Below, in pieces: positions 34,065 through 43,263 of a stretch of 64,000 bases of DNA. The notes beneath the pieces were generated by a model. That model saw only the letters and a list, made by a program, of their open reading frames with translations, did no database searches and had not been told where the DNA came from. The number at the start of each line of letters is the position of its first letter. The stretch's first letter is position 1. Position numbers and translations under genes: made by a program. The DNA comes from Actinocorallia herbida (GTDB lineage Bacteria > Actinomycetota > Actinomycetes > Streptosporangiales > Streptosporangiaceae). Location: the NCBI RefSeq assembly GCF_003751225.1, contig NZ_RJKE01000001.1, positions 8,370,001 to 8,434,000 on the forward strand, written 5' to 3'.

Positions 34065-37000
34065 CTATCGCTTGCCGAAGACCCTGTCGACGACGCGGGC
34101 GGCGGCGTGGCCGTCTTCCAGGGCGCAGAAGCGGGTGTGGAAGGCGTCGTAGGGGGTTCGGTACTTTTCGGCGACCACGTCGAGGTTCTTGAGGGCGCCG
34201 ACGAGGGCCTCGGTGGTCTCCAGGAGGGGGCCGGGCGCCTCTGACTCGAAGTCGAAGTAGAAGCCGCGGAGTTTGTCCCGATAGTGGGCCAGGTCGTAGG
34301 TGAAGAAGAGCATCGGGCGGCGCAGGTTGGCGAAGTCGAACATCACCGAGCTGTAGTCGCTCACCATGACGTCCGCCGCGAGGTACAGCTCGGCGATGTC
34401 GGGGTAGAGCGAGGCGTCCCGGATGAACGGGGCGTCGGGGGCTCCGTCGACGACGTTCGGGTGCAGGCGGGCGACGAGCACGTGGTCGTCGCCGAGCTCC
34501 TCGCCGAACAGGTCGAGGTCGATGTTCCAGTCGGCCTTGTACCTGCCCTGTCCGTAGAACTGGTCGTCCCGCCAGGTCGGCGCGTACAGCACGACCTTCT
34601 TGCCGTCGGGGATCTCCAGCTTCTCCCGGACGGACGCGGCGATCGCGTCGGCGTCCGGGGAGTACAGGACGTCGTTGCGCGGGTAGCCCGCCTCGATGAT
34701 CTCGCCCTCGTACTTGAAGGCCCGGCTGAGGATCTTGGTGCTGAACGGGTTGGGCGACACCAGGTGCGTCCACTCCGGCAGCTTCACCTCGCCGACGGTC
34801 GCCGCGTGCGCCTTCTGCATGCCGGGCGCGTAGGCGAAGTGGACCTCCTTGACGTCCCTGCCGATCTTCTTCAGCGGGGTGCCGTGCCACGTCTGGAGGA
34901 CGGTCTGGTCGGGGTGCCGCCGGAACCAGTCGCCGATCCGGTGGTTGGTGACGACGTACCGGGAGGAGTGGATCGCCTCGTGCCAGTCGCGGCCGTTGAG
35001 CCGCACCGCCTTGGCCGTCGGGGGCAGTTCGACCTGGCCGTCCCCGACGACCCACAGCTGCTTCAGGGTGCTGCCCCGGCGGACCAGCTCCTGGTGGATG
35101 GCCTTGGTGCTGTCGGAGTACTGCCTGCCGTTGAAGCAGGTGAACAGGACCGCGTCGCGCAGCCCCTCCTCCTTGACCTTGAGCCTCGCCTCCTGGCGCA
35201 TCCGGGTCGACGCGCCGGCCTCGTCGGGCTTCAGGTCGTTGCCGACGTCCAGGACGACCTTGCCGCCCTGGCTCTCCACCGCGTACTGCCGGAAGGCGAC
35301 CTCGACCGCCTCGGGCAGCACCGCGTCGTCGTCGAGGCGGACGGCCAGCGGCCGGGCCTCTCCGGCGCGGAACAGCACGTCCCACCTGCCCGCGCGCAGC
35401 GGGAGGGTCCCGGCGAACGAGGTGATCCGGGTGAGCGGGATGACGGTCTCGCCGCGCGTCATCGGGAAGGCGAGGTCCTGCTTGCGGCCGCGCGCCCGGA
35501 GCACGACGGTGCCGTCCCGGTGCACCGGGTGGGCGCCGTGCAGGGTGAGCACGCCGTCGGCGGCGAGCTCGGCGCGCTCCACCAGGTAGCGGGCGGTGCG
35601 CAGACTGAGCTGGACGTACCCGGAGGCGTTGCGCCCGGCGATCACCTCGCGCTCGCCGGTGAGCCGCCGCTCGGGCTCGGTCTCCTCGGCGAGGACGGCC
35701 CGGACGCCGTCCAGCTGGACCTGCCAGGCCACGGTGTCGTCGAGCTTGGCCTCGTCCTGCCGCACCTCGGGCAGGTCGGCGAGGGCGATGCGGGCGGTGA
35801 ACGCCCGCCCCGCCTGGCCCGGGGACTCGGTGAACTCGACCGGGAAGGCCGCGGTCTGGTCGCCCCGGACGAGCGTGAGCCGCGCGGGCCTGCCCTTCTT
35901 GCCCTTGCCCTTGCCCTGCTTCACCGGCACGGCCGCGGGCGCGCGGCCGGTGACCTCGAGCACGTCGCCGTCCCAGCGCAGCCCGGTGACCTTGACCTTG
36001 ACGGTCTCGACCCGCAGCCGCAGCTTCTTGTCCACCATCTCCGGGACGATCCGGACGTCGTCCGCCACATACCCGTAAGGCGGGAAGAGCCCGGAACCGG
36101 TCGGTCCCGCGTTGAGCGGGCCCTCGCGGTGCAGGCCGTCGGCGAAGACCCACGCCTTGACCTGCCAGACGCCGTCCTTCCAGACGCCGCGCCGGCGCAG
36201 CCTGGCCGGGTCCACGGTGAACTCGAGCCCGCGCCAGGCCTTGCGGCGCAGCGACTGCCTGGCCCGCACCCGGATCGTGCGCTTGCCCTGGCGCAGGGTG
36301 ACGCCCTTGACCGACGTCCAGCGCCGCGACATCCCCACCGAGGCGATGTCGGCCTGCGCCGACACGGCGAGCTTCCCGTCCCGCCAGGCGATCTCCTCGA
36401 CCCTGCCGCGCAGCTTCACCTCGGCGCCCGCCCGGTAGACCGCGGCGGGGATGGCGAGGGCGTCGTCCTTCCAGTAGGGGTAGACGACGTAGCGCCGCAG
36501 CCCGTCCCGCACGATCGACGGGTTCGTGCCGCCCCGCTCGTACCGGACGACCTTCACCAGCTCGGTCACCAGGCGCCGGGAGGCGAGATGCCACTTCAGC
36601 CTGCTCAGCGCGCCGAGCTCGGCGAAGACCCGGGGCTCGACGGTCTCGGCGAACTCCGCGGCGAGCTCGACGGTCCTGGCACGGGCCGCGGGCTCGGCGT
36701 CGGGGAGGGTGTCGAGGAAGACCCTCAGCTCGCGGTCGAGCAGGGCGAGTTCCACCGCGCGACGCTCGCGCGCCTTCCACCTGCCGTCGAGGCTGCCGCG
36801 GATCGCGGCGACCGCGGCGAAGGCCTCGGCCGCGTCGTTCGGGTCGGTGCTGGGCGGCGGCTGGAGGGGGGCGGCCCGCTCGACGGTGTACTCGGGGAGC
36901 ACCTCGACCGCGCCGGCCAGGTGGTAGGCGATCACCGCGACGGGGAGGTCGGGGAGCCGGTCGGCGTCGGGGAAGCGCAGCCCGGCGGCGTCCCAGAAGG

Positions 37001-37469
37001 TCCGGCGGAAGAGCTTGGCCGTCACCAGCCTGTCGTTGAGCAGGCCGGGAGACTTGCGCAGGGACGTCGCGTGCTTGCGGGAGCCGAAGGGGCCCCGGTG
37101 CATCCAGGACCGCCAGACGCCGCCGTTTTCGGTGATGAGGCCCACGTTCCCGGCCGCGAAGTCCGCGCGGGACCCGGTGAGCGCGGTGTGCAGGAGTTCC
37201 AGGGCGTCGGCGGGGATCCGGTCTCCCTCGTCGACGAAGAACAGGTGCTCCCCTTCGGCCGCGGCCACGCCGAGCTCACGTGCGGCCCCCCGGCTCAGTC
37301 CAGTTCCGGGCAGTGCCCGGAAGCGCTCGTCGGGCAGTTCCCCTGCGGGGAGGGCGCCGTCATGGACGACGATCGCCTCGAAATCCGCGTGGGTCTGCCC
37401 GGCCAGCGACTCCAGGCTCGCACCCGGAAACGGCTCGTCGCCCGAGACGAGCACGATGACACTGATCAT
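34065..37469 (-). CDS. Large bifunctional GT2 / CDP-glycerol glycerophosphotransferase
   Basis: 1134 residues. The N-terminal GT2 domain (about 1-220) starts MISVIVLVSGDEPFPG and includes LFFVDEGDRIP in the DxD position. A middle region (about 330-700) looks like repeated beta-sandwich modules seen in TagF-related proteins. The C-terminal polymerase domain has QTWHGTPLKKIG near residue 860 and VSDYSSVMFDFA near 1038. It is about 400 residues longer than the paralogue at 28839 because of the middle region. It likely builds a glycerol-phosphate-containing wall polymer. No strong ribosome site is seen before ATG 37469. Confidence 0.88.
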   Translation of the reverse strand: MISVIVLVSGDEPFPGASLESLAGQTHADFEAIVVHDGALPAGELPDERFRALPGTGLSRGAARELGVAAAEGEHLFFVDEGDRIPADALELLHTALTGSRADFAAGNVGLITENGGVWRSWMHRGPFGSRKHATSLRKSPGLLNDRLVTAKLFRRTFWDAAGLRFPDADRLPDLPVAVIAYHLAGAVEVLPEYTVERAAPLQPPPSTDPNDAAEAFAAVAAIRGSLDGRWKARERRAVELALLDRELRVFLDTLPDAEPAARARTVELAAEFAETVEPRVFAELGALSRLKWHLASRRLVTELVKVVRYERGGTNPSIVRDGLRRYVVYPYWKDDALAIPAAVYRAGAEVKLRGRVEEIAWRDGKLAVSAQADIASVGMSRRWTSVKGVTLRQGKRTIRVRARQSLRRKAWRGLEFTVDPARLRRRGVWKDGVWQVKAWVFADGLHREGPLNAGPTGSGLFPPYGYVADDVRIVPEMVDKKLRLRVETVKVKVTGLRWDGDVLEVTGRAPAAVPVKQGKGKGKKGRPARLTLVRGDQTAAFPVEFTESPGQAGRAFTARIALADLPEVRQDEAKLDDTVAWQVQLDGVRAVLAEETEPERRLTGEREVIAGRNASGYVQLSLRTARYLVERAELAADGVLTLHGAHPVHRDGTVVLRARGRKQDLAFPMTRGETVIPLTRITSFAGTLPLRAGRWDVLFRAGEARPLAVRLDDDAVLPEAVEVAFRQYAVESQGGKVVLDVGNDLKPDEAGASTRMRQEARLKVKEEGLRDAVLFTCFNGRQYSDSTKAIHQELVRRGSTLKQLWVVGDGQVELPPTAKAVRLNGRDWHEAIHSSRYVVTNHRIGDWFRRHPDQTVLQTWHGTPLKKIGRDVKEVHFAYAPGMQKAHAATVGEVKLPEWTHLVSPNPFSTKILSRAFKYEGEIIEAGYPRNDVLYSPDADAIAASVREKLEIPDGKKVVLYAPTWRDDQFYGQGRYKADWNIDLDLFGEELGDDHVLVARLHPNVVDGAPDAPFIRDASLYPDIAELYLAADVMVSDYSSVMFDFANLRRPMLFFTYDLAHYRDKLRGFYFDFESEAPGPLLETTEALVGALKNLDVVAEKYRTPYDAFHTRFCALEDGHAAARVVDRVFGKR

Positions 37470-37594
37470 CAGGAGTTCTCACATATTTAGGTGACAGTTC
37501 ACGAGTCGTGCGTTTTGCTGTCGTTCAGTGGTCAGCGGAGTGTACGACGTGACCCATTCCCCGCGCCCGGTCATCCCACCGTGTGGAAGACCGA

Positions 37595-39091
37595 TCACCC
37601 GCCCGAGGCGGTGAGAACTCCTGTTTTTCCGGTGGAATCCTTTTTCTCGGAGCCCCTACGGGCGGTTCGCTCCGGAATGACCACCATGATCACGGCGAAG
37701 CACATGATCATTCCCAGAGCTGCCGAGGTCCACCAGTTGTTCACGGGATCGCGCACGAACGGCATCGGATCCGGCCACGGGTCGCCGCGGAACTGCGGCA
37801 CCCCTGGCAGGAAGCCCAAGGATCCCACGGCGAGCCGGATCTGCATCAGTCCGTCGATCCGCGTGCGCGGCGCGAGCGCGAGCAGCGGGAAGATCAGCGG
37901 GTCGTACCAGGGGTGCTGGACGGGCGAGGCGATGAGCACCGCGGCGCACACCGCGAAGGCGAACCGCGCGGCCTGCCCCTGACGGGTGGCCGCCGGGGTG
38001 AGTTTCCACAGCAGCGCCGCGACGATCACCGCGGCGGCGAGATAGCCCAGCTGATTCATCTGGGAGTGTGTGGTGTCGATCCCCCAGCGCGGCAGATAAC
38101 GCCACGGATTGGTGGGCGAGGCGTCCTGGGATTTGTCCAGCAGGACCTCGAACGCCCGCGGCCCGGCCATCAGATAGCAGCCGAGCCCGGTCGCCAGCAC
38201 CCCGCCGAGCAGTCCGGCGAGGGTCGGCAGGGAGCGGCGCGCGACCCAGGCGAGACCCACTCCCGCGATGAAGAACGGCGCCTTGACTCCGCCCGCGAGC
38301 CCGATCAGCGCGCCCGCGTACATTCCCGCGGCCCACATCGGGGTGTGCCGGGAGGCCCGGAAGAAGACGGCGAAGGCCGCGACCATGAAGGCCGCGCCGA
38401 ACACGTCATTGTGGGCGCCGGCCGCGCAGGCCCAGAGCATCAGCGGGTTGCAGGTCCACAGGAGGTGCGCCCTGACCTTGGCCGCGGGGCCCTCGGCCAT
38501 CCGGTGCAACAGCACCGCGACCACCGCGAACGCCCCGGCCGCGGCGAGCTTGAGCACGGAGACGACCGCGAACATGGACGTCCCGCCGAGCCAGGCGGCC
38601 CCGGCGAACAGCCAGTTCGAGACCGGCCCGTACACCGACGGGGTCTGCCGCCACGCCTGCGGGGCGTAGGCGGCGACGGGATCGCGCAGATCGATCAGCA
38701 GTTGCGGGACCGTCTGATAAGGATCATGGCCCAGCAGGAGCATTCGCCCGTACAGGGCATAACTCTGCACATCGGTGGATCCGGCCACCGGCGCGAGCGC
38801 GAAGGCCAGAGCGGCCAGCAGGCCGCCGTACAGCAGCATCCTCGGTGACGGCAGCCAACCCCGGCGGACCGCCAGCAGGCCCAGACAGACCCCCGCGGTG
38901 CCGAAGCCGACCATGCCGAAGGTCAGCGCGACGATCAGCGCGGCACTCGGATCGGCGTCCAGCGACCAGCCGCCGCCGCTCTCCGGCACCGCGTTGGACG
39001 GGCCGAGAAGGCAGGCGGCCAGGCCGAGCGCCACCGCGACCAGGGCGGCGGCGATCCCGGCCGCCCCGGCCCAACGGGAGCTAGCGGACAT
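37595..39091 (-). CDS. Polyprenol-phosphomannose-dependent alpha-1,6-mannosyltransferase-like (MptB family)
   Basis: 498 residues and about 12-13 membrane segments, a GT-C enzyme. The family landmarks are VQSYALYGRMLLLGHDPY near residues 109-126 and TPSVYGPVSNWL near residue 150, with LMLWACAAGAHNDVFGAA later. MptA/MptB enzymes extend mannans on the outer face of the membrane from polyprenyl-phosphate mannose. Here it may add mannose to a wall glycan. AGGTCACC precedes the ATG, 11 bases after the stop of the GT2 gene upstream. Confidence 0.85.
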   Translation of the reverse strand: MSASSRWAGAAGIAAALVAVALGLAACLLGPSNAVPESGGGWSLDADPSAALIVALTFGMVGFGTAGVCLGLLAVRRGWLPSPRMLLYGGLLAALAFALAPVAGSTDVQSYALYGRMLLLGHDPYQTVPQLLIDLRDPVAAYAPQAWRQTPSVYGPVSNWLFAGAAWLGGTSMFAVVSVLKLAAAGAFAVVAVLLHRMAEGPAAKVRAHLLWTCNPLMLWACAAGAHNDVFGAAFMVAAFAVFFRASRHTPMWAAGMYAGALIGLAGGVKAPFFIAGVGLAWVARRSLPTLAGLLGGVLATGLGCYLMAGPRAFEVLLDKSQDASPTNPWRYLPRWGIDTTHSQMNQLGYLAAAVIVAALLWKLTPAATRQGQAARFAFAVCAAVLIASPVQHPWYDPLIFPLLALAPRTRIDGLMQIRLAVGSLGFLPGVPQFRGDPWPDPMPFVRDPVNNWWTSAALGMIMCFAVIMVVIPERTARRGSEKKDSTGKTGVLTASGG

Positions 39092-39102
39092 GGTGACCTG
39101 GT

Positions 39103-40953
39103 TCAGGGCCTGCCGCGCAGGCCCGCCTTCGCGAGCAATCGCGGCAGCACCGGCGCGGCGGCGAGGGTGGCCGCGAGGCGCCCGCCGTTCGTCCGGTAGG
39201 GCCGCCCCGTGCGGCGCAGCCCGATCCGGCCGGAGGCGAGCGCGTCCGGCAGGAACGCGCCGCGCATCCCGCCGACCTCGAACTCGATCTGCCAGGTGCC
39301 GTCGCGCATCTGCTTGAGCGGCAGGGACGCGGTGAAGGAGTCACCGGAGAACTTCGCCGGGACCTCGACCACCTCGCTCTCGCCGCGCAGCTTCGCCACG
39401 ATCTTGACGGGGGTGGACGCCGGCATTTCCCCGACGACCTCGAGGGCGCCGCCCACGACCCGGGCCGAGGCGGACCACTCCGGCGTCTTGGACTGCCATC
39501 CGGCGTCGACGCTCAGGTTTCCGTAGTCGGTGACATGCCCTCGGACCACGGGCTTGCCGTCGTGGACCGGGACGTACCTGTCGCCGGGCACCTCCAGCTC
39601 GCCCAGCGACGGGCGGGCCGCCAGCGGCACCCCGCCCAGCGAGGCGCGCACCACGAGGTCCCAGCGGCCCTTGGCGAGGGTGGTCTCGGCGAGGTCGAGG
39701 ACGACCCGGAACGGCGCGGTCGACGCCACCGCGAACGGGTACTCGACGGGGTCGTCGTTCCGGTCGCGCAGCACCACCGACAGTTCGGCCGGGACCGCCC
39801 CGGGCAGCTCCACGTCGCCTTCCAGGACGAGGCCGGAGCCCTCCCATTCGGCGCGGGTCAGCGCGACCCGGAACGGGACCCGGTCGGAGACGTCATAGCA
39901 GGAGTCCGGCAGTTCGCCGAAGCCCGGCGTGTCCTGGTAGATCCGGCCGTCGACCGCCTTGAGCGGCGCGACCGCCTCCTCGGCGTCCACGGCGACCCGG
40001 AAGGCCACGATCTCGGGCAGCAGGTCCTCGCGGCCGTTGAGCAGGCAGTGGGCGAGCTGCCGGAAGAAGGGGGCGCTCGCCTCGGTGATCTCCGGGGTGA
40101 GGTGCTGCTCCATCAGCTCGCGGGCGTAGCCCTCGGTGATCACCCGGTCCGCGGGGGACGAGGCGAGGTAGGCGCGCCCGAACCGGGACATGACCTCCTC
40201 GCGGAAGTGCCGCCGCAGCATGCGGTTGCGCGCGTTGCCCGGCTCGGTGTGCGCCTCGACCAGGCGCATCACCCTGCCGATCACCGGGAAGAACGCGTCG
40301 TCGACGGCGCCGCCCTGCTGCATGATGCTGCTGCCGTCCTCACGCTCCACCCAGAAGTAGGCGTCGTAGTCGGCGAGCACGCTGACGGCCTTGGCCTTGA
40401 AGTACGCGAGGGCCGTGAACTCCTGGTCCTCGTGCGACAGCAGTCCCTCGGGGAAGCGCATGTCCCCGATGAGCTCGCGCCGGAACAGCTTGAGCGGCGC
40501 CAGCGTGGCGTACAGGTCGGGTTTGTCGTCGTAGATCGTGGTGCGGGCGACGGTCTGGCGGAACAGCCGGACCGGGACCTTGCGGCCGACGCCGACGTAC
40601 TTGCCGATCACGATGTCGGTGTCGTTGTCCTCGGCCATGCCGACCATCAGCTCAAGGGCGCGGGGCCCGAGCCAGTCGTCGGCGTCGAGGAAGAGGACGA
40701 ACTCGCCCGTCGCCCGGTCCAGGCCCGCGTTGCGGGGGGCGCCGGGGCCGCCGGAGTTCGGCTGGGTGATCACGGTCATCCGTGGGTCGCTGATCTGCCG
40801 CAGCAGCTCGAGGCTGCCGTCGGTCGAGCCGTCGTCCACGCAGATCAGTTCGAGATCGCTCAGGGTCTGAGAGAGCACCGATCCGACGCAGTGTTCCAGG
40901 CTCGTCCGGCAGTTGTAGACCGGCACGATGACGCTGGCTTTGGGGTGAGGCAC
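39103..40953 (-). CDS. GT2 glycosyltransferase with C-terminal beta-rich region
   Basis: 616 residues. The GT-A domain occupies about 1-230: ASVIVPVYNCRTSLEHCVGS, CVDDGSTDGSLELL and LFLDADDWLGP. The remainder is rich in beta strands (VRASLGGVPL, VEVPAKFSGD) like the middle of the protein at 34065, but there is no TagF domain. GTG 40953 has AGGAAA about eight bases upstream; the longer in-frame extension crosses the divergent promoter region. It forms an operon with the MptB-like gene. Confidence 0.85.
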   Translation of the reverse strand: MPHPKASVIVPVYNCRTSLEHCVGSVLSQTLSDLELICVDDGSTDGSLELLRQISDPRMTVITQPNSGGPGAPRNAGLDRATGEFVLFLDADDWLGPRALELMVGMAEDNDTDIVIGKYVGVGRKVPVRLFRQTVARTTIYDDKPDLYATLAPLKLFRRELIGDMRFPEGLLSHEDQEFTALAYFKAKAVSVLADYDAYFWVEREDGSSIMQQGGAVDDAFFPVIGRVMRLVEAHTEPGNARNRMLRRHFREEVMSRFGRAYLASSPADRVITEGYARELMEQHLTPEITEASAPFFRQLAHCLLNGREDLLPEIVAFRVAVDAEEAVAPLKAVDGRIYQDTPGFGELPDSCYDVSDRVPFRVALTRAEWEGSGLVLEGDVELPGAVPAELSVVLRDRNDDPVEYPFAVASTAPFRVVLDLAETTLAKGRWDLVVRASLGGVPLAARPSLGELEVPGDRYVPVHDGKPVVRGHVTDYGNLSVDAGWQSKTPEWSASARVVGGALEVVGEMPASTPVKIVAKLRGESEVVEVPAKFSGDSFTASLPLKQMRDGTWQIEFEVGGMRGAFLPDALASGRIGLRRTGRPYRTNGGRLAATLAAAPVLPRLLAKAGLRGRP

Positions 40954-41191
40954 GCGAGATTTCCTGTCACAAGGGAGCACATGCACATTAGCCGGACCCT
41001 GGAGCCTTTGCGCGAGAACTCCGCCGAAACGATCATGGCTGGTTAAGGCGAACATAAAGTACGCACCCGGCGCCGCAGTGTCCACACCTCAGCCGCGCTT
41101 CGTTCACCTCCACGCTCACAGCGCGTCACATCGGCCTCCTAGCTTCGGAGTCCTCTGCCCGACCACCGGGCGGCGACGACGAGGAAGATGT

Positions 41192-42376
41192 GTGCGACTC
41201 CACAGCGGACTTCACACGGGACGGGCGGTCTGCGTGATCCCGGCCCGGGGCGGCTCCAAGGGCGTCCCCGGCAAGAACCTGGCCAGGGTCGGCGGTGTGC
41301 CCCTGGTCACCCGGGCGATCCGCGCCGCCCTGGCCGCCCGGACCGTCGAGACCGTGCTGGTCTCCACCGACGACCGGGAGATCGCCGAGGTCGCACGGGC
41401 CGCGGGCGCCCGCGTGGTGGAGCGGCCGGACGAGCTGTCCGGCGACACCGCGTCCTCGGAGTCCGCGGTCCTGCACGCGATCGCCACCCTGCCCGAGCCG
41501 CCCGAGGCGACCGTCCTGATCCAGTGCACGTCGCCGTTCCTCGACCCCGACGATCTCGACGCCGCGATCACCCGGGTGCTCGACGGGACCGCCGACAGCG
41601 TCTTCGCCGCCCTGGAATGCCACGAGTTCCAGTGGGCCGAGGGCCCCGACGGAGTGGCCGGAGTGGGCCACAGCGCCGCGTTCCGGCCCCGCCGCCAGGA
41701 CCGCGCCCCGCACTTCCGCGAGACCGGCGCGTTCTACGTGATGCGGACCACCGGCCTGCTGGAACACGGCCACCGGTTCTTCGGCGCCATCGCCGCCCAG
41801 CCCGTGCCGCGCGAGCACGCCGTGGAGATCGACTCCCACGCCGACCTCGCCGTGGCCCGCGCCCTGGCCCCCCTGGCCGACCGCCCCGAGCCCCTCGACG
41901 TCGACGCGGTCGTCACCGACTTCGACGGCGTGCACACCGACGACCGGGCGGGCGTCGGCCAGGACGGCACCGAGACCGTCACGGTCTCCCGCGAGGACGG
42001 GATGGGGGTCGCCCTGCTCAAGAAGGCGGGCATCCCGTTCCTCATCCTGTCCACCGAGACCAACCCCGTGGTCCGGGCCCGCGCCGAGAAGCTCGGCGTC
42101 CCGGTCCTGCACGGCGTCGCCGACAAGGCCGCCGTCCTGGAGAAGTGGCTGCGCGACGCGGGGTGGGACCCCGCGCGCGTCGCCTACGTCGGCAACGACG
42201 TCAACGACCTCGGCTGTCTGGCCCTCGTGGGCTGGCCGGTCGCGGTGCCCGGCGCGCACCCGGACGTCCTCGCGGCGGCCCGGCTCGTACTCACCCGTCC
42301 GGGCGGAGGGGGCGCGGTCCGCGAGGTCTGCGACCTGGTCCGCACCCACAAGACTTCTTCACAGAGCGAGGAATAG
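41192..42376 (+). CDS. CMP-nonulosonate synthetase fused to a KdsC-like HAD phosphatase
   Basis: 394 residues. The N-terminal domain (to about 235) is an acylneuraminate cytidylyltransferase: VIPARGGSKGVPGKNL (residues 15-30), VSTDDREIAE, LIQCTSPFLDPDD. The C-terminal domain is a KDO8P-phosphatase-like HAD with the nucleophile pair in VTDFDGVHTDD (D243, D245) and GNDVND near 334-339, so it looks active. The two-domain order is that of vertebrate CMP-sialate synthetase. The fusion could dephosphorylate a 9-phosphate and then make the CMP-sugar. GAGGAAG lies just before GTG 41192. It precedes a NeuB-type synthase by two bases. Confidence 0.9.
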   Translation: MRLHSGLHTGRAVCVIPARGGSKGVPGKNLARVGGVPLVTRAIRAALAARTVETVLVSTDDREIAEVARAAGARVVERPDELSGDTASSESAVLHAIATLPEPPEATVLIQCTSPFLDPDDLDAAITRVLDGTADSVFAALECHEFQWAEGPDGVAGVGHSAAFRPRRQDRAPHFRETGAFYVMRTTGLLEHGHRFFGAIAAQPVPREHAVEIDSHADLAVARALAPLADRPEPLDVDAVVTDFDGVHTDDRAGVGQDGTETVTVSREDGMGVALLKKAGIPFLILSTETNPVVRARAEKLGVPVLHGVADKAAVLEKWLRDAGWDPARVAYVGNDVNDLGCLALVGWPVAVPGAHPDVLAAARLVLTRPGGGGAVREVCDLVRTHKTSSQSEE

Positions 42377-42378
42377 GC

Positions 42379-43263
42379 ATGTCTCCCAACAGCACCCCGG
42401 TCCGCATAGGCGACCTCTCGGTCGGCGACGGCCGGCCCGTCTACGTCATCGGCGAGATCGGCATCAACCACAACGGCGACATGTCGATCTGCCGGCAGCT
42501 CATCGACGTCGCGGCCAACGCCGGCTGCGACGCGGTGAAGTTCCAGAAGCGGACGCCGGAGATCTGCGTCCCGGTCGAGCAGCAGTCCAAGATCCGCTCC
42601 ACCCCGTGGGGCGACATGACCTACCTGGAGTACAAGCACCGGGTCGAGTTCGACCACGAGCAGTACGCCGAGATCGCCAAGTACTGCGGCGAGCGCGGCC
42701 TCCAGTGGTTCGCCTCCCCCTGGGACGTGCCCTCGGTCGACTTCCTCGAGGAGTTCGACGTCGTCACGCACAAGGTGGCGTCCGCGTCGATCACCGACCG
42801 CGAGCTGCTGCGCGCCCTGGCCGCCACCGGCAAGCCCGTGATCCTTTCAACCGGGATGTCGGAAATCGCCGAGATCGACGAGGCGGTCGAGATCCTCGGC
42901 ACGGAGAACCTGGTCATCCTGCACGCGACCTCCACCTACCCGCTGCCCGCCGAAGAGGCGAACCTGCGCACCATCACCACGCTCCGTGAGCGCTACGGTG
43001 TTCCCGTGGGCTACTCCGGACACGAGCGCGGCCTCCAGATCAGCCTCGCCGCCGTCACCCTCGGCGCCTGTGCGATCGAGCGGCACATCACCCTCGACCG
43101 CACCATGTGGGGCTCCGACCACGCCGCCTCCCTGGAGCCGACCGGTCTCCAGCACCTCGTCCGCGACATCCGCGTGATCGAGACCGCCCTGGGCGACGGC
43201 GTCAAGCGGGTCTTCCCCGGCGAGGCCGAGCCGCGCGAGCGGCTGCGGCGCACCACCGCCTGA
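42379..43263 (+). CDS. NeuB-type nonulosonate (or nonulosonate-9-phosphate) synthase, short form without SAF domain
   Basis: 294 residues. It condenses a hexose or hexose phosphate with phosphoenolpyruvate to give a nine-carbon acid. Landmarks are VIGEIGINHNGD (residues 24-35), DAVKFQKRTPE, VILSTGMSE and VGYSGHERG near residue 210. Bacterial NeuB is usually near 340-350 residues with a C-terminal antifreeze-like SAF domain that caps the partner's active site; here the gene stops before it, and a GT2 gene begins at the stop codon (TGATG). With the fused HAD phosphatase and no NeuC-type epimerase, Kdn-9-phosphate synthase is plausible. GAGGAATAGG precedes the ATG. Confidence 0.9.
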   Translation: MSPNSTPVRIGDLSVGDGRPVYVIGEIGINHNGDMSICRQLIDVAANAGCDAVKFQKRTPEICVPVEQQSKIRSTPWGDMTYLEYKHRVEFDHEQYAEIAKYCGERGLQWFASPWDVPSVDFLEEFDVVTHKVASASITDRELLRALAATGKPVILSTGMSEIAEIDEAVEILGTENLVILHATSTYPLPAEEANLRTITTLRERYGVPVGYSGHERGLQISLAAVTLGACAIERHITLDRTMWGSDHAASLEPTGLQHLVRDIRVIETALGDGVKRVFPGEAEPRERLRRTTA

